Source of the DNA: Acidobacteriota bacterium
Lineage (GTDB): Bacteria; Acidobacteriota; Terriglobia; UBA7540
Direction: 5' to 3'
NCBI GenBank assembly: GCA_021828245.1
Contig: JAKASC010000072.1
Coordinates: 1-9,917 of the forward strand
Length of the DNA: 9,917 bases
Below the pieces are notes generated by a model. That model saw nothing but the letters and a program-made list of their open reading frames with translations. It searched no databases and was not told the origin of the DNA. Made by a program: the position numbers and the translations under genes. Shown here piece after piece: positions 1 through 6,167 of this stretch (the first letter of the stretch is position 1; each line of letters opens with the position of its first letter).

Positions 1-1256
1 GCGCGCGCATGATCATGCTGGGGCTGAAGTTCATGAAGGAGGTGCCCTTCCGAGAGTTGTATATCCACGCGCTGGTGCGCGACGCCGAGCGGCAGAAGAT
101 GTCCAAAACGAAGGGCAATGTGATTGACCCTCTCCAAATCACGAGGCGATATGGCACCGACGCCGTGCGCTTTGCTCTGGCCATCAGCGCCGCCCCCGGA
201 ACCGACATCGCCTTCAGCCACGACAAGATCGAGTCTTATCGCGCTTTCGCCAACAAGATTTGGAACGCCGGCCGGTTCATCTTGACGAATATGGATAAGC
301 TTCCCGAGTCGGCGCGTGAAGAGTTGGCGGCCGCGCTCGGACCTCGAGAGCAAGCTTTTGATGCCACCCTGACGGACGAACCTTGGCGGCTTGCCGACCA
401 GTGGATTTTCTCTCGCCTTCACGCCGTCACTGGAGAAATGGAGGAAGCGCTGGCGGCATATCGCTTCCATGAGGCGGCTTACGCTATTTACCATTTCTTT
501 TGGCATGAGTTCTGCGATTGGTATCTCGAATGGGTGAAGCCGGAGATCACTCGACCCAGCCAAGGCTCGCACGCACTTTCGGCCTGGGTGAATCTGACGC
601 GAGCCTTCCAAGCCGCGCTCCACTTGCTTCACCCCTTCATGCCTTTTATCACGGAGGAATTGTGGCACCGGTTGCCGCGACAGCCGACGGATGTCTCGAT
701 ATCGCTGGCTCCCTTCGCGCTGGTGAATCCGAAGGCGGCCAACTCGGCCGCCGAGACGGATTTTCATCTGCTTCAGGATGTGATCGTTGCTTTGCGCAAC
801 GCAAAAGCCGAAGCCGGGTTGCCTACGGCATCGCCGGCTGCCAAGGTGATAGTGGAAAGCCAGGCCACGCTGTCGCTCGTCCGCCTTCACGAATCGGTCA
901 TCATCCGGCTTGCGGGCTTAAAGGAACTGGAGTTGGCGGCATCCGCTAGAGACAAGTCATTGTCCCGCCCTCCCCAGACCGAGCCGGCCCGCGCATTCAG
1001 CGTCTCAATTATAGACAAAGCCCGCGTGGACCATCAGGCGGAACGAATGCGCCTGGAGAAAGAGAAGACGAAGTTGACCCAGGCTCTGGCGCAAGTGGAG
1101 CGCCAGCTCCAAAACCGGCAGTTCATCGAGCGGGCGCCAAAAGACGTCGTGGCCGCGGTTGAAAAACGGCGGGCGGAAGTGGCCGATCAACTTCGAAAGC
1201 TCAATGAAACGCTTGACGCGCTGCCGAATGCCGCCGATTGCGAGGCTGCGCCGTGA
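1..1256 (+). CDS. valS: Valyl-tRNA synthetase, C-terminal part (5' truncated by window edge)
   Basis: This class I aminoacyl-tRNA synthetase charges tRNA-Val with valine in the cytoplasm. The frame is open from the first bases (codons begin at position 3), and the ATG at 9 is an internal Met of the usual 'ARMIMLGL' stretch, so the real start lies outside the window. Visible in order are the end of the catalytic domain with IHALVRDAERQKMSKTKGN, whose KMSKS loop is KMSKT at 96-110; the anticodon-binding helical domain (ADQWIFSRL, YRFHEAAYAIYHFFWHEFCDWYLEW, LLHPFMPFITEELWHRLP); and a charged C-terminal coiled coil from about position 1030 (RMRLEKEKTKLTQAL, then FIERAPKDVV) that is characteristic of ValS and contacts the tRNA. 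The HIGH motif and editing domain are not in the window. The stop (TGA, 1254-1256) overlaps the nadC start. The identification is firm; KMSKT is a mild variant of the consensus. Confidence 0.97.
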   Translation, partial: ARMIMLGLKFMKEVPFRELYIHALVRDAERQKMSKTKGNVIDPLQITRRYGTDAVRFALAISAAPGTDIAFSHDKIESYRAFANKIWNAGRFILTNMDKLPESAREELAAALGPREQAFDATLTDEPWRLADQWIFSRLHAVTGEMEEALAAYRFHEAAYAIYHFFWHEFCDWYLEWVKPEITRPSQGSHALSAWVNLTRAFQAALHLLHPFMPFITEELWHRLPRQPTDVSISLAPFALVNPKAANSAAETDFHLLQDVIVALRNAKAEAGLPTASPAAKVIVESQATLSLVRLHESVIIRLAGLKELELAASARDKSLSRPPQTEPARAFSVSIIDKARVDHQAERMRLEKEKTKLTQALAQVERQLQNRQFIERAPKDVVAAVEKRRAEVADQLRKLNETLDALPNAADCEAAP

Positions 1257-2137
1257 CCGGCGAGACGCGGCCTGAAACTTTAGGGGGCACTTCTTACGGC
1301 TTGAGCCGGGCGGCGTTACGTGAATTGGTCCGGCGCGCCTTGGCCGAAGACATAGGCGCGGGAGACATCACCACCCGACTGACGGTTTTGCCCACAACGC
1401 GGGCCCGTGGAACTTTTTTTGCTCAGCGCCGACTGGTGCTGGCGGGATTGCCAGTGGCGGAAGAGGTGTTTCGCAGCCTCGAGCCGGAGCTCCGCTTTGA
1501 AGTTTTTACTGGCGACGGAGCGGAGGTGGAGGAGGGCAGAGCGCTGGCTCGCGTGGAAGCTCACGCCGCCACGTTATTGAGCGGAGAGCGGGTGGCCCTC
1601 AATTTTTTGCAACGGCTAAGCGGCATTGCCACGTTAACCCGTGAGTATGCTCGACGGCTGGTTGGATTCAACACCCGATTGCTCGACACCCGTAAGACGA
1701 CCCCGGGATTGCGTGCTTTAGAGAAATATGCCGTGCGTCTGGGGGGCGGGCAGAATCACCGGCAACGGCTCGACGACGGGATTCTGATCAAGAATAATCA
1801 TTTGACGCTGGCCGGCGGAGTGAGCGCGGCAGCCGCTCGGGCGCATCAGGGGCGGCCCGGCCAGCTTCCGATCGAGGTGGAAGTTCGAACTATCAAGGAG
1901 CTGGATGAAGCCATCGCGGCAGGAGCCGACTGGGCCTTGCTGGATAATATGACACCGGAACAAGTCGGCCGCTGCGTCGAGCGCGCGCAAGGCCGCATCA
2001 AGTTGGAGGTCTCCGGCGGTATCACCCTGGAGAATATCCGAGCCTATGCGGAAAGTGGCGCAGACGCAATCTCTGTGGGCGCGCTCACGCATTCGGCGCC
2101 GGCGATGCCCATTCATTTTTTGGTTGAACGGGCTTAA
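1253..2137 (+). CDS. nadC: Nicotinate-nucleotide pyrophosphorylase (carboxylating), quinolinate phosphoribosyltransferase
   Basis: It converts quinolinate and PRPP to nicotinate mononucleotide, CO2 and PPi, the step where de novo NAD synthesis makes its first nucleotide. With a GTG start the protein has 294 residues, normal for the family. Motifs: EDIGAGDITT (about 32-41), LNFLQRLSGIATLT, the substrate-binding stretch LDTRKTTPGLRALEKYAV (from about 144) followed by GGGQNHR, then LIKNNH (178-183), EVEVRT, LLDNM and the phosphate-binding barrel end VSGGI...GADAISVGALTHS. GTG at 1253 gives a 4-base GTGA overlap with the valS stop, typical of translational coupling. A TTG at 1238 in the same frame would add 5 residues and is less likely. 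The usual LIKDNH reads LIKNNH and GGG(H/T)NHR reads GGGQNHR; both are modest changes. Two in-frame stops (TAATAA) end the gene. nadA and nadB are not in the window. Confidence 0.96.
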   Translation: MTGETRPETLGGTSYGLSRAALRELVRRALAEDIGAGDITTRLTVLPTTRARGTFFAQRRLVLAGLPVAEEVFRSLEPELRFEVFTGDGAEVEEGRALARVEAHAATLLSGERVALNFLQRLSGIATLTREYARRLVGFNTRLLDTRKTTPGLRALEKYAVRLGGGQNHRQRLDDGILIKNNHLTLAGGVSAAAARAHQGRPGQLPIEVEVRTIKELDEAIAAGADWALLDNMTPEQVGRCVERAQGRIKLEVSGGITLENIRAYAESGADAISVGALTHSAPAMPIHFLVERA

Positions 2138-2143
2138 TAAGCC
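2131..2143. repeat. Small palindrome spanning the nadC stop codons
   Basis: GGCTTA-A-TAAGCC is a perfect 6-base inverted repeat around one central base, covering the double TAA stop of nadC. As RNA it would fold only as a 4-base stem with a 5-base loop, and no T-tract follows, so it is not a terminator. It could be an operator half-site pair in front of birA, but it does not resemble the known BirA operator. It may be chance. Confidence 0.3.
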
Positions 2144-2190
2144 GAGCCGTTGACGGCCACCACATGGGCTGAGGTTGCTCTTCTCCAAAA

Positions 2191-3192
2191 ATGTTCATGT
2201 CCTTTGCGCCGACCGACCACCGCCTTGACCGTCTAATCTACGTTCTGGTAAAGAACGCGACGGTGGTGGTGCCAGGTCCCAAGATTGCTTCAGAAGTCGA
2301 CGTTTCGCGCACCACCGTTTGGACATGGATCGAGCGACTGCGCGAAGCGGGCGTTCGCATCCGCGGGCACGCGCGGCGCGGCTACCAACTCGCGGCATTA
2401 CCCGATGTCCTTGCGCCCAGCCTGATTCGGCCGCATGTGCCTCCCCAGCAGCAAATCGGGCGAAAGATCATTCACTATTTCTGTGTCGGTTCCACGAACG
2501 ACGTGGCGCTCGAACTGAGTCCCCGGGATGCCCCTCACGGCACCCTCATTTTGGCGGAAGAACAGACGGCGGGTCGGGGGCGCATGGGCCGGACCTGGCA
2601 CTCGGAGCGATTTAGTGGCATTTATTCCTCTATCATTCTGCGGCCTCCGCTCTCTCCTGCCGCGGCGCCGATCTTGACCCTTATGGCAGGTTTAGCGGTG
2701 CGCGAAGCCGTGTGGGCCAGCACCGGCCTTTCCGCCGACATTCGCTGGCCGAACGACGTGCTGCTTAACGGCCGGAAGGTGTCCGGAGTTTTGACGGAAA
2801 TGCGCGCGGAAATGGATCGGTTGCACACCGTCGTGCTCGGAATCGGCATTAACGTGAACCATGGTCGAATGCCCGGGGAACTCAAAGGGATCGCGAGTTC
2901 ACTCGCTCTGGAGGGTGGACAGCGCTATTCGCGCTTGCAGGTGCTCTTAGCGTTGCTTCGAGAGCTGGAGCAGCATTACAGGCTGCTCATCGAGGGCGGC
3001 AGCTCGGTTATTGTGGAGCGCTGGATGGCTCGTTCGAGCTACGCGCAGGGCAAACGTCTGCGCGTGCGCACCGCGACGAATGAATACATGGCCACGAGCG
3101 CAGGTCTCGATTTAAGCGGTGCCCTCCGCGTCCGGCGGGATGATGGACAGGAGGAGTTATTGGTGGCGGGTGAAGTTGTGGAGATAAAATGA
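2191..3192 (+). CDS. birA: Bifunctional biotin-[acetyl-CoA-carboxylase] ligase with N-terminal HTH
   Basis: It activates biotin with ATP to biotinyl-5'-AMP and attaches it to the acceptor lysine of biotin carrier domains such as AccB. The 333-residue protein has the three-part layout of class II (regulatory) BirA. A winged helix-turn-helix lies at about 12-68 (KIASEVDVSRTTVWTWIERLREAG, then GYQL). The catalytic domain runs from about 90, with STND (101-104), the biotinyl-AMP loop GRGRMGRTW (128-136), RWPNDV (185-190), GRKVSG with the catalytic-site lysine K196, and GIGINVN (217-223). A C-terminal SH3-like domain spans about 285-333. The HTH suggests it also represses biotin or transport genes elsewhere; no recognisable biotin operator is seen in the 53-base gap upstream. 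ATG at 2191 follows a stop in the same frame; ATG at 2197 is an alternative two codons later. A weak GAGG lies at 2171-2174. The stop overlaps a possible coaX start by ATGA. Confidence 0.95.
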   Translation: MFMSFAPTDHRLDRLIYVLVKNATVVVPGPKIASEVDVSRTTVWTWIERLREAGVRIRGHARRGYQLAALPDVLAPSLIRPHVPPQQQIGRKIIHYFCVGSTNDVALELSPRDAPHGTLILAEEQTAGRGRMGRTWHSERFSGIYSSIILRPPLSPAAAPILTLMAGLAVREAVWASTGLSADIRWPNDVLLNGRKVSGVLTEMRAEMDRLHTVVLGIGINVNHGRMPGELKGIASSLALEGGQRYSRLQVLLALLRELEQHYRLLIEGGSSVIVERWMARSSYAQGKRLRVRTATNEYMATSAGLDLSGALRVRRDDGQEELLVAGEVVEIK

Positions 3193-3229
3193 AAGGGAAT
3201 CGGTCGGCCCACGAGGGTGCCCTGGCTCA

Positions 3230-3248
3230 GTTGGCGGGCGGCGCCAAC
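3230..3248 (+). promoter_or_regulatory. GC-rich hairpin before the coaX ribosome-binding site
   Basis: GTTGGCG (3230-3236) and CGCCAAC (3242-3248) are perfectly complementary, giving a 7-base-pair stem with a 5-base GGCGG loop. It lies between the birA stop and the preferred coaX ATG (3267), and ends just before the Shine-Dalgarno-like AGGGAG (3251-3256). No T-tract follows, so it is not an intrinsic terminator. It may shape translation or stability of the coaX part of the message. The function is inferred; the structure is read directly. Confidence 0.4.
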
Positions 3249-3266
3249 AAAGGGAGCGTTGACTCG

Positions 3267-4055
3267 ATGCTTCTTGTCATGGACGTAGGGAACACGCATA
3301 CGGTGCTGGGCGTCTATGAGGGACGCGTGTTGAAAGCCCAATGGAGGCTCTCCACTTGTCGCGAGGTGACCGCCGACGAAATGGGGATCCTCACGCGCAA
3401 TCTCATCTCAGCCAAACGATTAGCGTCCGATTCGATTGATGCGGTGATGGTTTCGAGCGTGGTGCCGCCGGTCAACCCCGTGATTGAAGAAATGGCTCAA
3501 AAGTACTTCGGAGTCGCGGCCGTATTTTTAGGACCTGGAACGCGCACCGGCATGGCTATCCATTACGATAATCCGCAGGAGGTGGGAGCCGATCGAATCG
3601 CCAACAGTGTGGCCGCATTTGAGAAATATGGCGGCCCCTGCGTGGTCGTGGACTTTGGAACGGCCATTACGTTTGATGCGATCTCCGAGAAAGGGGAATA
3701 TTTGGGCGGAGCGATTTGTCCCGGCCTGGGCATCTCGGCCGAGGCCCTTTTCACGCGAGCCGCGCGCCTGCCACGGGTCGAGATTCGAGATCCCGGCCGG
3801 GTCATCGGCACGAACACCGTTTCGAGCATACAGGCAGGGTTGTTCTATGGGGCGATCGGCATGATGGACGGTTTGCTCGATCGGCTCAAAGCGGCGCTGG
3901 GAGAAAAAATGCGCGTCGTCGCGACGGGTGGGCAGGCAACCCTGGTAGCTGGCGCTTCTCGATTTAAGCCGACCATTGACCCCGCCTTGACGTTGGAAGG
4001 GTTGCGCATTATTTACGAGCGCCACCTCGCCGCAAGCCGACGTAAGCAGGCATGA
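3267..4055 (+). CDS. coaX: Type III pantothenate kinase
   Basis: It phosphorylates pantothenate with ATP, the first step of CoA synthesis. CoaX enzymes belong to the ASKHA fold and, unlike type I kinases, are generally not feedback-inhibited by CoA. From ATG 3267 the protein has 262 residues, matching the family, and begins MLLVMDVGNTHTVLGVYEG, the standard N-terminus with the first phosphate loop (DVGNT, 6-10). Further motifs are VVSSVVPP (62-68), the GADR signature (107-110, with the Asp proposed as catalytic base), the second phosphate loop DFGTA (129-133), PGLGIS (152-157), IGTNTVSSIQAG (180-191) and the adenosine-motif-like ATGGQA (219-224). An upstream in-frame ATG at 3189 overlaps the birA stop (ATGA) and has a GGAG five bases before it. 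It would add 26 residues with no place in the family, so 3267 is preferred, with AGGGAG at 3251-3256. A start at 3189 cannot be excluded. Confidence 0.95.
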   Translation: MLLVMDVGNTHTVLGVYEGRVLKAQWRLSTCREVTADEMGILTRNLISAKRLASDSIDAVMVSSVVPPVNPVIEEMAQKYFGVAAVFLGPGTRTGMAIHYDNPQEVGADRIANSVAAFEKYGGPCVVVDFGTAITFDAISEKGEYLGGAICPGLGISAEALFTRAARLPRVEIRDPGRVIGTNTVSSIQAGLFYGAIGMMDGLLDRLKAALGEKMRVVATGGQATLVAGASRFKPTIDPALTLEGLRIIYERHLAASRRKQA

Positions 4056-4067
4056 GAACATCGGCCC

Positions 4068-4093
4068 CGCTCCGTATGAAGCCCGAGGGAGCG
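4068..4093 (+). promoter_or_regulatory. Possible hairpin holding the ribosome-binding site of the 4102 gene
   Basis: CGCTCC (4068-4073) pairs perfectly with GGAGCG (4088-4093) around a 14-base loop. The right arm overlaps the only Shine-Dalgarno-like sequence, GAGGGAG (4085-4091), of the GTG-initiated gene at 4102. If formed, the hairpin would partly mask that site. The stem is short, and this may be coincidence. Confidence 0.25.
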
Positions 4094-4101
4094 CGGAAGT
4101 C

Positions 4102-4818
4102 GTGGAGAATTACTTTAATTATTTTACCGAAATTGAAGAGCAATTCCGGCGCGCCCGTGGCACGCCTTCGCTCCTTTCAACGCTTGATTGGGCGCTGATC
4201 GAGGCGTGGAAGGAAGCTGAGATTCCACTCGAGGCTGTGCTGCTCGGCATTGACCGCGCGTTTGCGAAATTTGCCAAAAAGCCGCGAAGATATCAGAAAA
4301 TCAACAGCCTTGCCTATTGCTCGCAGGAAGTGCTGCGGGCGGCAGAAGAGATGCGTGTCGCAGCTGTGCAAGGGGGCGAGCCGAAATCGCCGCAGCCGGC
4401 GGGCGAGCCTGCATTTCCCCCCGGCATGGTTCTGGATTATTTGCGGCGCAACCAACAGGCGCTCGCCGTGGCAACGGCGGCCGCGCGGCAGAACGGACAG
4501 GATGTTCTAGCCGCCGATCTTGCCGAATGTGCGCGCGCGCTCGCCAATGTTGCGACGCATTATGACGCTCAGCCGACCGAGGACCTGGAAGAACTCGAAC
4601 GGCACTTGACAGCGCTAGAAGAGAAAGCCGCCGCCGCCATGACGCGCGCCGCGCCGGTGGAATGGCTGGTTAAGGCGCGGGCGGAAGTTGACCGCGAACT
4701 GGCCGTCGCCCGAAGCAAGATGACCGCTATCCAGCTTGAAGCGCTCGAGCGGCAATATCTCAAAAAACGCCTATTTGAACATTACCGCGTTCCGCGTCTG
4801 AGTCTGTTTTACCTCTGA
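4102..4818 (+). CDS. Conserved-looking protein of unknown function, 238 residues
   Basis: I cannot name this family. It appears cytoplasmic, with no signal peptide or membrane segment. Residues 1-80 form a compact, aromatic and charged segment (MENYFNYFTEIEE, then LSTLDWALIEAWKEAEIPLEAVLLGIDRAF and KINSLAYCSQEVLRAAEE). Residues 91-107 are a Pro/Gly-rich linker. Residues 108-220 are Ala/Glu/Leu-rich and probably helical or coiled-coil (DLEELERHLTALEEKAAAAM, KARAEVDRELAVARSKM). The protein ends in a basic-aromatic tail, LKKRLFEHYRVPRLSLFYL. The helical pattern of the first domain loosely recalls DnaD/DnaB_2-type C-terminal domains (helix, acidic 'IPLEAVL' helix, Lys-rich turn, 'I.SL.Y'), which is only a weak hint. 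GTG at 4102 is the only reasonable start in the frame, with GAGGGAG 10 bases upstream. It lies 46 bases after coaX and 74 before rlmD, so it is probably co-transcribed. Codon use matches its neighbours. Confidence 0.88.
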   Translation: MENYFNYFTEIEEQFRRARGTPSLLSTLDWALIEAWKEAEIPLEAVLLGIDRAFAKFAKKPRRYQKINSLAYCSQEVLRAAEEMRVAAVQGGEPKSPQPAGEPAFPPGMVLDYLRRNQQALAVATAAARQNGQDVLAADLAECARALANVATHYDAQPTEDLEELERHLTALEEKAAAAMTRAAPVEWLVKARAEVDRELAVARSKMTAIQLEALERQYLKKRLFEHYRVPRLSLFYL

Positions 4819-4821
4819 CCG

Positions 4822-4896
4822 ATGGCCGAGAATGGCGACTCGGAAGAGCCGACAGGTCAAGACCACCAGCGCCAGCGGCCGAGGGCGCGTCCATGA
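4822..4896 (+). CDS. Possible 24-residue small ORF bridging to rlmD
   Basis: An ATG at 4822 opens a 24-codon frame, MAENGDSEEPTGQDHQRQRP plus ARP. It starts three bases after the stop of the preceding gene and ends with a TGA that overlaps the rlmD ATG as ATGA (4893-4896). The position is what one expects of a leader peptide or coupling ORF, but there is no Shine-Dalgarno sequence before it. The product is hydrophilic and low-complexity, and chance is the simpler explanation. Confidence 0.2.
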   Translation: MAENGDSEEPTGQDHQRQRPRARP

Positions 4897-6164
4897 GCTT
4901 CGAGTTGAGACCTCACAAACTCGTGTACGGCGGCAAGGCTCTGGCCCATGCCCAGGGCCAGACGTTTTTGGTCACCGGCGCGCTGCCGGGCGAGACGGCG
5001 CTGGTTGAAACGGTGGGCGTGGTCAAGGGTGTTGTGCGGGCGAGTGCAGTCCAGATCCTTTCTCCGGCCGCCAACCGCGTCCAGCCTCCTTGCCCTTACT
5101 TCAACACATGCGGAGGTTGCCATTATCAGCACCTTGCCTATCCGGATCAGGTCCGCTGGAAGGTAGAAATTGTGCGAGAGACCCTCCGCCACATTGGAAA
5201 GATCCCGTGGGATGGCCCCATAAAGATTCACCAAGATGAGCCGTGGCATTATCGCAACCAAGCCGAACTGAAGGTTGAGCGTATTGACTCCGCCGATGTG
5301 GCCATCGGATTTTTTCAGGCTGAATCCCATCACCTCGTTTCGATTGAGCGGTGCAAGATTCTCTCTCCACTGCTGAACCGCACCCTCGAACAGCTCAACC
5401 AACCGGCGTGGCGTCGCCGCCTGGGCGATTATCGGGAGGTCAGTTTGCTGGCCGACGATCAAGATGGCAGAGTGCGCATTCTGCTCCGAGCGGGCCGGCA
5501 CACTAACGAGGCGATGCTCCTGGCGGAGGATATTCTGCGGGGAATCGAGCGTGTGAGCGGCGTGGTCATTGAGGCAGGGCCGGAGCGCTTTGTGGCCGGG
5601 GAGGCCGCGGTGCTTTATCAAGTGGGGTCATTTCGGTATCGCATCAGCGCGGGAGCTTTTTTTCAAGCGTCGCGATTTCTGATCTCCCATCTCATAATGG
5701 CCGTTACGGATGGCGAGAAGGGGCTGGTGGCCCTCGACCTTTATGCGGGGGTCGGGCTGTTTAGCTTGCCGTTGGCGAAGACCTTTCAAGAAGTGCTCGC
5801 GGTCGAATCTCATGAGGGCTCAGCCGGCGACCTAGCCTGGAATGCGCAGGCTGCAGGGCTCGACAACCTCACGATTTCAAATCAAAAGGTGGAGGATTTT
5901 CTGCGGCGATACGCTCGGCGCGAACCGGACCTGGTCGTCTTGGATCCACCACGAACTGGCGCCGGCCCGGCAGTGTTGCGTCCCCTTGCCGCGCTTCGCC
6001 CACGCCGAATCTGCTACGTTTCTTGCCATCCTCCGACCCTGGCCCGGGACCTCGGGTTTGTTGTCCGGCAGGGCTACCAACTGGAGTCGGTTGAATTGTT
6101 CGATTTTTTCCCCCAGACTTACCACGTCGAGTGTGTGGCACGGCTAGCTCGATCCGCAGGCTAA
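4893..6164 (+). CDS. rlmD: 23S rRNA (uracil-C5)-methyltransferase, RumA/RlmD family
   Basis: It is a SAM-dependent RNA m5U methyltransferase of the TrmA/RlmC/RlmD family, most likely acting on 23S rRNA (RlmD modifies U1939 in E. coli); the exact target cannot be read from sequence. The 423 residues show an N-terminal TRAM domain (about 1-55, VYGGKALAHAQGQTFLVTGA) and a [4Fe-4S] ligand set CPYFNTCGGC (C67, C73, C76) plus C154 in ERCKIL. ISAGAFFQAS (251-260) follows, then the SAM loop LDLYAGVGLF (281-290), LDPPRTG (350-356), the catalytic cysteine C378 in YVSCHPPTLARDL, and the end motif FFPQTYHVE with catalytic-base E413. The iron-sulphur cysteines favour RlmC/RlmD over TrmA. ATG at 4893 has GAGGG (4881-4885) seven bases upstream and begins the TRAM domain. 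VSCHP replaces the common VSCNP, and FFQAS the common FFQVN. The comEC start follows the stop by 3 bases. Confidence 0.95.
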   Translation: MSFELRPHKLVYGGKALAHAQGQTFLVTGALPGETALVETVGVVKGVVRASAVQILSPAANRVQPPCPYFNTCGGCHYQHLAYPDQVRWKVEIVRETLRHIGKIPWDGPIKIHQDEPWHYRNQAELKVERIDSADVAIGFFQAESHHLVSIERCKILSPLLNRTLEQLNQPAWRRRLGDYREVSLLADDQDGRVRILLRAGRHTNEAMLLAEDILRGIERVSGVVIEAGPERFVAGEAAVLYQVGSFRYRISAGAFFQASRFLISHLIMAVTDGEKGLVALDLYAGVGLFSLPLAKTFQEVLAVESHEGSAGDLAWNAQAAGLDNLTISNQKVEDFLRRYARREPDLVVLDPPRTGAGPAVLRPLAALRPRRICYVSCHPPTLARDLGFVVRQGYQLESVELFDFFPQTYHVECVARLARSAG

Positions 6165-6167
6165 CTC

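Noticed and set aside
96..110. KMSKT in place of KMSKS in ValS
   Set aside because: A Ser-to-Thr change at the last position is a tolerated variant in class I synthetases, and the rest of the protein is canonical.
1238..1252. An earlier TTG start for nadC
   Set aside because: It adds only five residues inside valS. The GTGA overlap at 1253 is a more common coupled-start arrangement.
1414..1420. T7 homopolymer in nadC (and another at 5657-5663 in rlmD), possible slippage sites
   Set aside because: Both encode Phe-Phe at ordinary family positions, and the frames continue intact into conserved motifs, so there is no sign of programmed frameshifting.
4857..5621. A 254-codon open frame on the - strand inside rlmD
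   Set aside because: It is the antisense of the conserved TRAM, Fe-S and methyltransferase regions; its composition is a mirror artefact and there is no ribosome-binding site or family motif.
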